From: RUG191 sp045642225
GTDB taxonomy: Bacteria; Bacillota; Clostridia; Lachnospirales; Lachnospiraceae
Assembly (NCBI GenBank): GCA_045642225.1
Contig: JAZUIN010000046.1
Location: 51,744 to 115,743 of the forward strand
Direction: 5' to 3'
DNA: 64,000 nt
The notes under the pieces were generated by a model. That model made no database searches. It saw only the letters and a list, made by a program, of their open reading frames with translations, and was not told the origin of the DNA. Positions within the stretch are counted from its first letter, which is position 1. Every line of letters begins with the position of its first letter. Of the stretch, positions 62,366-64,000 are shown in pieces. The position numbers and the translations under genes are program-made.

Positions 62366-63028
62366 TTATAAATCGCGTACCTTAGCATTTTTCATCATTC
62401 TACTTATGCAACCATACAACAAATAATCTTTGTTTTCTTCAAGTAGCTTGCAACCATATAGAACATTTCCTGCTTGATTTTTAGTTCTTACCATCTTGCA
62501 TTTTACATTAATTGCAAATTCGTGGTCATTAAGTCTATCGACAAAAGATATAGACATAAAAGAAGTCTTAGGGACAAAGGTTTTTGGCGCATAAAATCCT
62601 AAGCCCTTGTTACTAATATCATGTATTATGATATCTGTGTGCTCAAGAAAATCTTCGTTGTGTAATGTAGCTTTTTTCATTATAACAATACGTTCCTCAT
62701 CACGTCTGTCCTCGTTGTTGGCTAACTCGTTGAAGGCAGAAGTTTTAAGATAATATGCAGTTTCGCCATTTTTTTGTACTGTGTGTAATTCTATATTTCT
62801 CCAAGAAATTCTACCACTTTCAACAGGGTTATCAGCGAAAATGTTACATATAACACCGTGTTGTGTGTCGATATCTAGAACAAGTGGTTCACCATTGTGA
62901 ATATATGGAGTTGTGAAAATGCCATCCTTGTCTGTGTCAATTACTTCAGTATGGACTTCAACAACTTGATCTCCCCAAACTATTTGTAATCGTATATTTT
63001 TTGCATATTGTAAATCTTGTAAAATCAT
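62366..63028 (-). CDS. PilZ-domain cyclic di-GMP receptor
   Basis: A 220-residue protein. The N-terminal flagellar-brake-like (YcgR-N) half covers about 1-100. The PilZ domain begins with RRDEER at 108-113 (the RxxxR motif) and DISNKG at 137-142 (D/NxSxxG), both needed for cyclic di-GMP binding. YcgR-type proteins slow flagella or control secretion. It lies upstream of the cyclase on the same strand (32-bp gap), so sender and receptor are probably cotranscribed. GGAG stands before the start. Confidence 0.88.
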   Translation of the reverse strand: MILQDLQYAKNIRLQIVWGDQVVEVHTEVIDTDKDGIFTTPYIHNGEPLVLDIDTQHGVICNIFADNPVESGRISWRNIELHTVQKNGETAYYLKTSAFNELANNEDRRDEERIVIMKKATLHNEDFLEHTDIIIHDISNKGLGFYAPKTFVPKTSFMSISFVDRLNDHEFAINVKCKMVRTKNQAGNVLYGCKLLEENKDYLLYGCISRMMKNAKVRDL

Positions 63029-63090
63029 AACTATTCTCCAAAAAAATATTTTATATAAATTATAAATGTATATTATATTATAGTCAAAGT

Positions 63091-63162
63091 TTTATTCCAT
63101 AAAATAAAGATTTATTCTATAAAAAATTTATTCGATAAAAACAAAAATTTTGTTCGATAAAA
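63091..63162. repeat. Four operator-like repeats upstream of the PilZ gene
   Basis: TTTATTCNATAAAA occurs at 63091, 63111, 63127 and (as TTTGTTCGATAAAA) 63149, with periods of 20, 16 and 22 bp. Each unit is a small inverted repeat (TTTAT..ATAAA). The array begins about 60 bp before the PilZ start and would suit a dimeric regulator. Confidence 0.5.
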
Positions 63163-63176
63163 CATAAAGATTATAT

Positions 63177-63713
63177 TTATTTTGAATTAATTTTGCTAAT
63201 GGTTTTTGGTTCATAATTATTTTTTGCATCAATAATTAGTCGTGAACCATCTAGAAGCATTTCTATACCAAGTATTATGATGTGTGAGTCTACATGTTCT
63301 ATAGGGTCGATAAGCAGTATAACAGCTAGGATAAATGAAATTACTTCTTCAATTATTGATAGGTAAGTGACGTTGTGTCCTTTTCTTTTTAGATATATAA
63401 ACTTGCTTATACGATTAGCATTTTCAATAATTATAATACCTGCCCAGACGATGCAGACATAGCCAGGTTTGTTGACGAATTGGACACACATAACAATACC
63501 GATGATTATATATGCGAAATGTTCAGCGATTTTGTTGTTCATATGTTCGCTTTTGTCGTACTTGAAATCGTAGTATAGATTTTCAAGATTGAGGACAATT
63601 ACCATTATACCAATTACGTATGCTAAGTAGTCTGCTACAAAATCTCGGAAAATGATTACAAGTATTCCGAATGAAATAAAAATAACTATTTTGGATATAT
63701 CTATAAATTTCAT
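63177..63713 (-). CDS. HdeD/DUF308-like membrane protein
   Basis: A 178-residue protein with about six hydrophobic helices and short loops, similar in layout to the HdeD/DUF308 family, whose role is mostly unknown (acid resistance in E. coli). No catalytic residues are seen. A strong AAAGGAGG site precedes ATG 63713. It lies upstream of the PilZ-cyclase pair on the same strand, separated by the repeat array. Confidence 0.62.
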   Translation of the reverse strand: MKFIDISKIVIFISFGILVIIFRDFVADYLAYVIGIMVIVLNLENLYYDFKYDKSEHMNNKIAEHFAYIIIGIVMCVQFVNKPGYVCIVWAGIIIIENANRISKFIYLKRKGHNVTYLSIIEEVISFILAVILLIDPIEHVDSHIIILGIEMLLDGSRLIIDAKNNYEPKTISKINSK

Positions 63714-63934
63714 GATTTGCCTCCTTTGTGTAAATATATGGAAAACTTCTTTTTTTTATGAAAATGTTTTTGTTAATTTATGATTAAGTATTATAATAGG
63801 AAATGTGAGAAATGACAAATTCAATATTACCGATAATGAATTTATAAGATATAACGAAAAATAGACTAACTATTAAAAGTCAAGTCGAAAAATGATATTT
63901 TTTGAATAAAGTGCAGAAATGCATTTTAGATATA

Positions 63935-64000
63935 TTTTGAACTCAGTTATAGTTCTACGAACCTTGAAAACTGCATGACAAAAAGAGCATCGTTTTAGGT
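63935..64000 (+). other. Probable rRNA-operon leader (incomplete)
   Basis: GAACT-N7-AGTTC (63939-63955) forms a small hairpin, followed by ACCTTGAAAACTGCATGAC. The TTGAAAACT element is typical of 16S leaders and 16S-23S spacers of Firmicutes. No rRNA is present inside the window, so a 16S gene would have to begin shortly beyond it. The preceding 220 bp are AT-rich without a gene. Confidence 0.35.

Noticed and set aside
63091..63162. CRISPR array
   Set aside because: Repeats are 14 bp with 2-8 bp between them and no cas genes are near.

Overview
The window is low-GC chromosomal DNA from a clostridial Firmicute, most probably a member of the Lachnospiraceae. Support for this: a six-cysteine SCIFF peptide with its radical SAM maturase, a fused SecDF, a NiaR-controlled NAD pathway, a lysine (L-box) riboswitch in front of dapA, and AGGAGG-type ribosome binding sites throughout. 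The lineage is inferred from gene content; no ribosomal RNA gene lies in the window. The last 60 bases resemble the leader of an rRNA operon.

Layout. 1-1300: the end of folC, a J-domain protein and a small membrane protein. 1327-1681: a compact type I toxin-antitoxin locus with a LexA box in the toxin promoter, then tRNA-Gly(GCC). 2023-10452: a phosphate-starvation regulon (small membrane protein, pstSCAB, phoU, a Na/Pi cotransporter, phoPR). It has three Pho boxes that share one spacing rule, TTTTAC-N5-TTTTAC-N17-TTTTAC. 10459-14389: a zinc dehydrogenase and the NAD operon nadB-nadC-niaR. 14412-20173: a D-alanylation-like operon (DltD-like, DltA-like, DltC-like, MBOAT) that also encodes a LysA-fold PLP enzyme, so the transferred group may be a decarboxylated or otherwise altered amino acid rather than D-alanine. 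20269-28270: thyA, folA, ilvBN, a cell-wall hydrolase, mtnA and mrp. 28331-36625: a DHH phosphoesterase, scfA-scfB, secDF, glyA, serS and a NifX-like protein. 36636-40984: a SemiSWEET-like protein, typA, and a lysine riboswitch with dapA-dapB.

41064-52560 is an accessory island between dapB and a conserved-looking hydrolase. It begins with a ribbon-helix-helix protein and a serine recombinase followed by repeated 13-bp inverted motifs. It then carries four paralogous adenylate-forming enzymes in two adjacent pairs, each pair made of one canonical and one motif-degenerate member. Between the pairs are a TIR/SEFIR-TPR protein and a 66-residue helical protein. After them come a 41-residue four-cysteine peptide and a membrane protein. 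The island ends in a second LexA-boxed type I toxin-antitoxin locus. I do not recognise this gene set as a described system; it is the best candidate in the window for something new.

52581-64000: alpha/beta hydrolases, an MFS transporter, a glycerophosphodiester phosphodiesterase, a ClpX with a long acidic N-terminus, and a cyclic-di-GMP cluster (HD-GYP-REC phosphodiesterase, Cache-GGDEF cyclase, PilZ receptor). Four operator-like repeats precede the PilZ gene, followed by an HdeD-like membrane protein.
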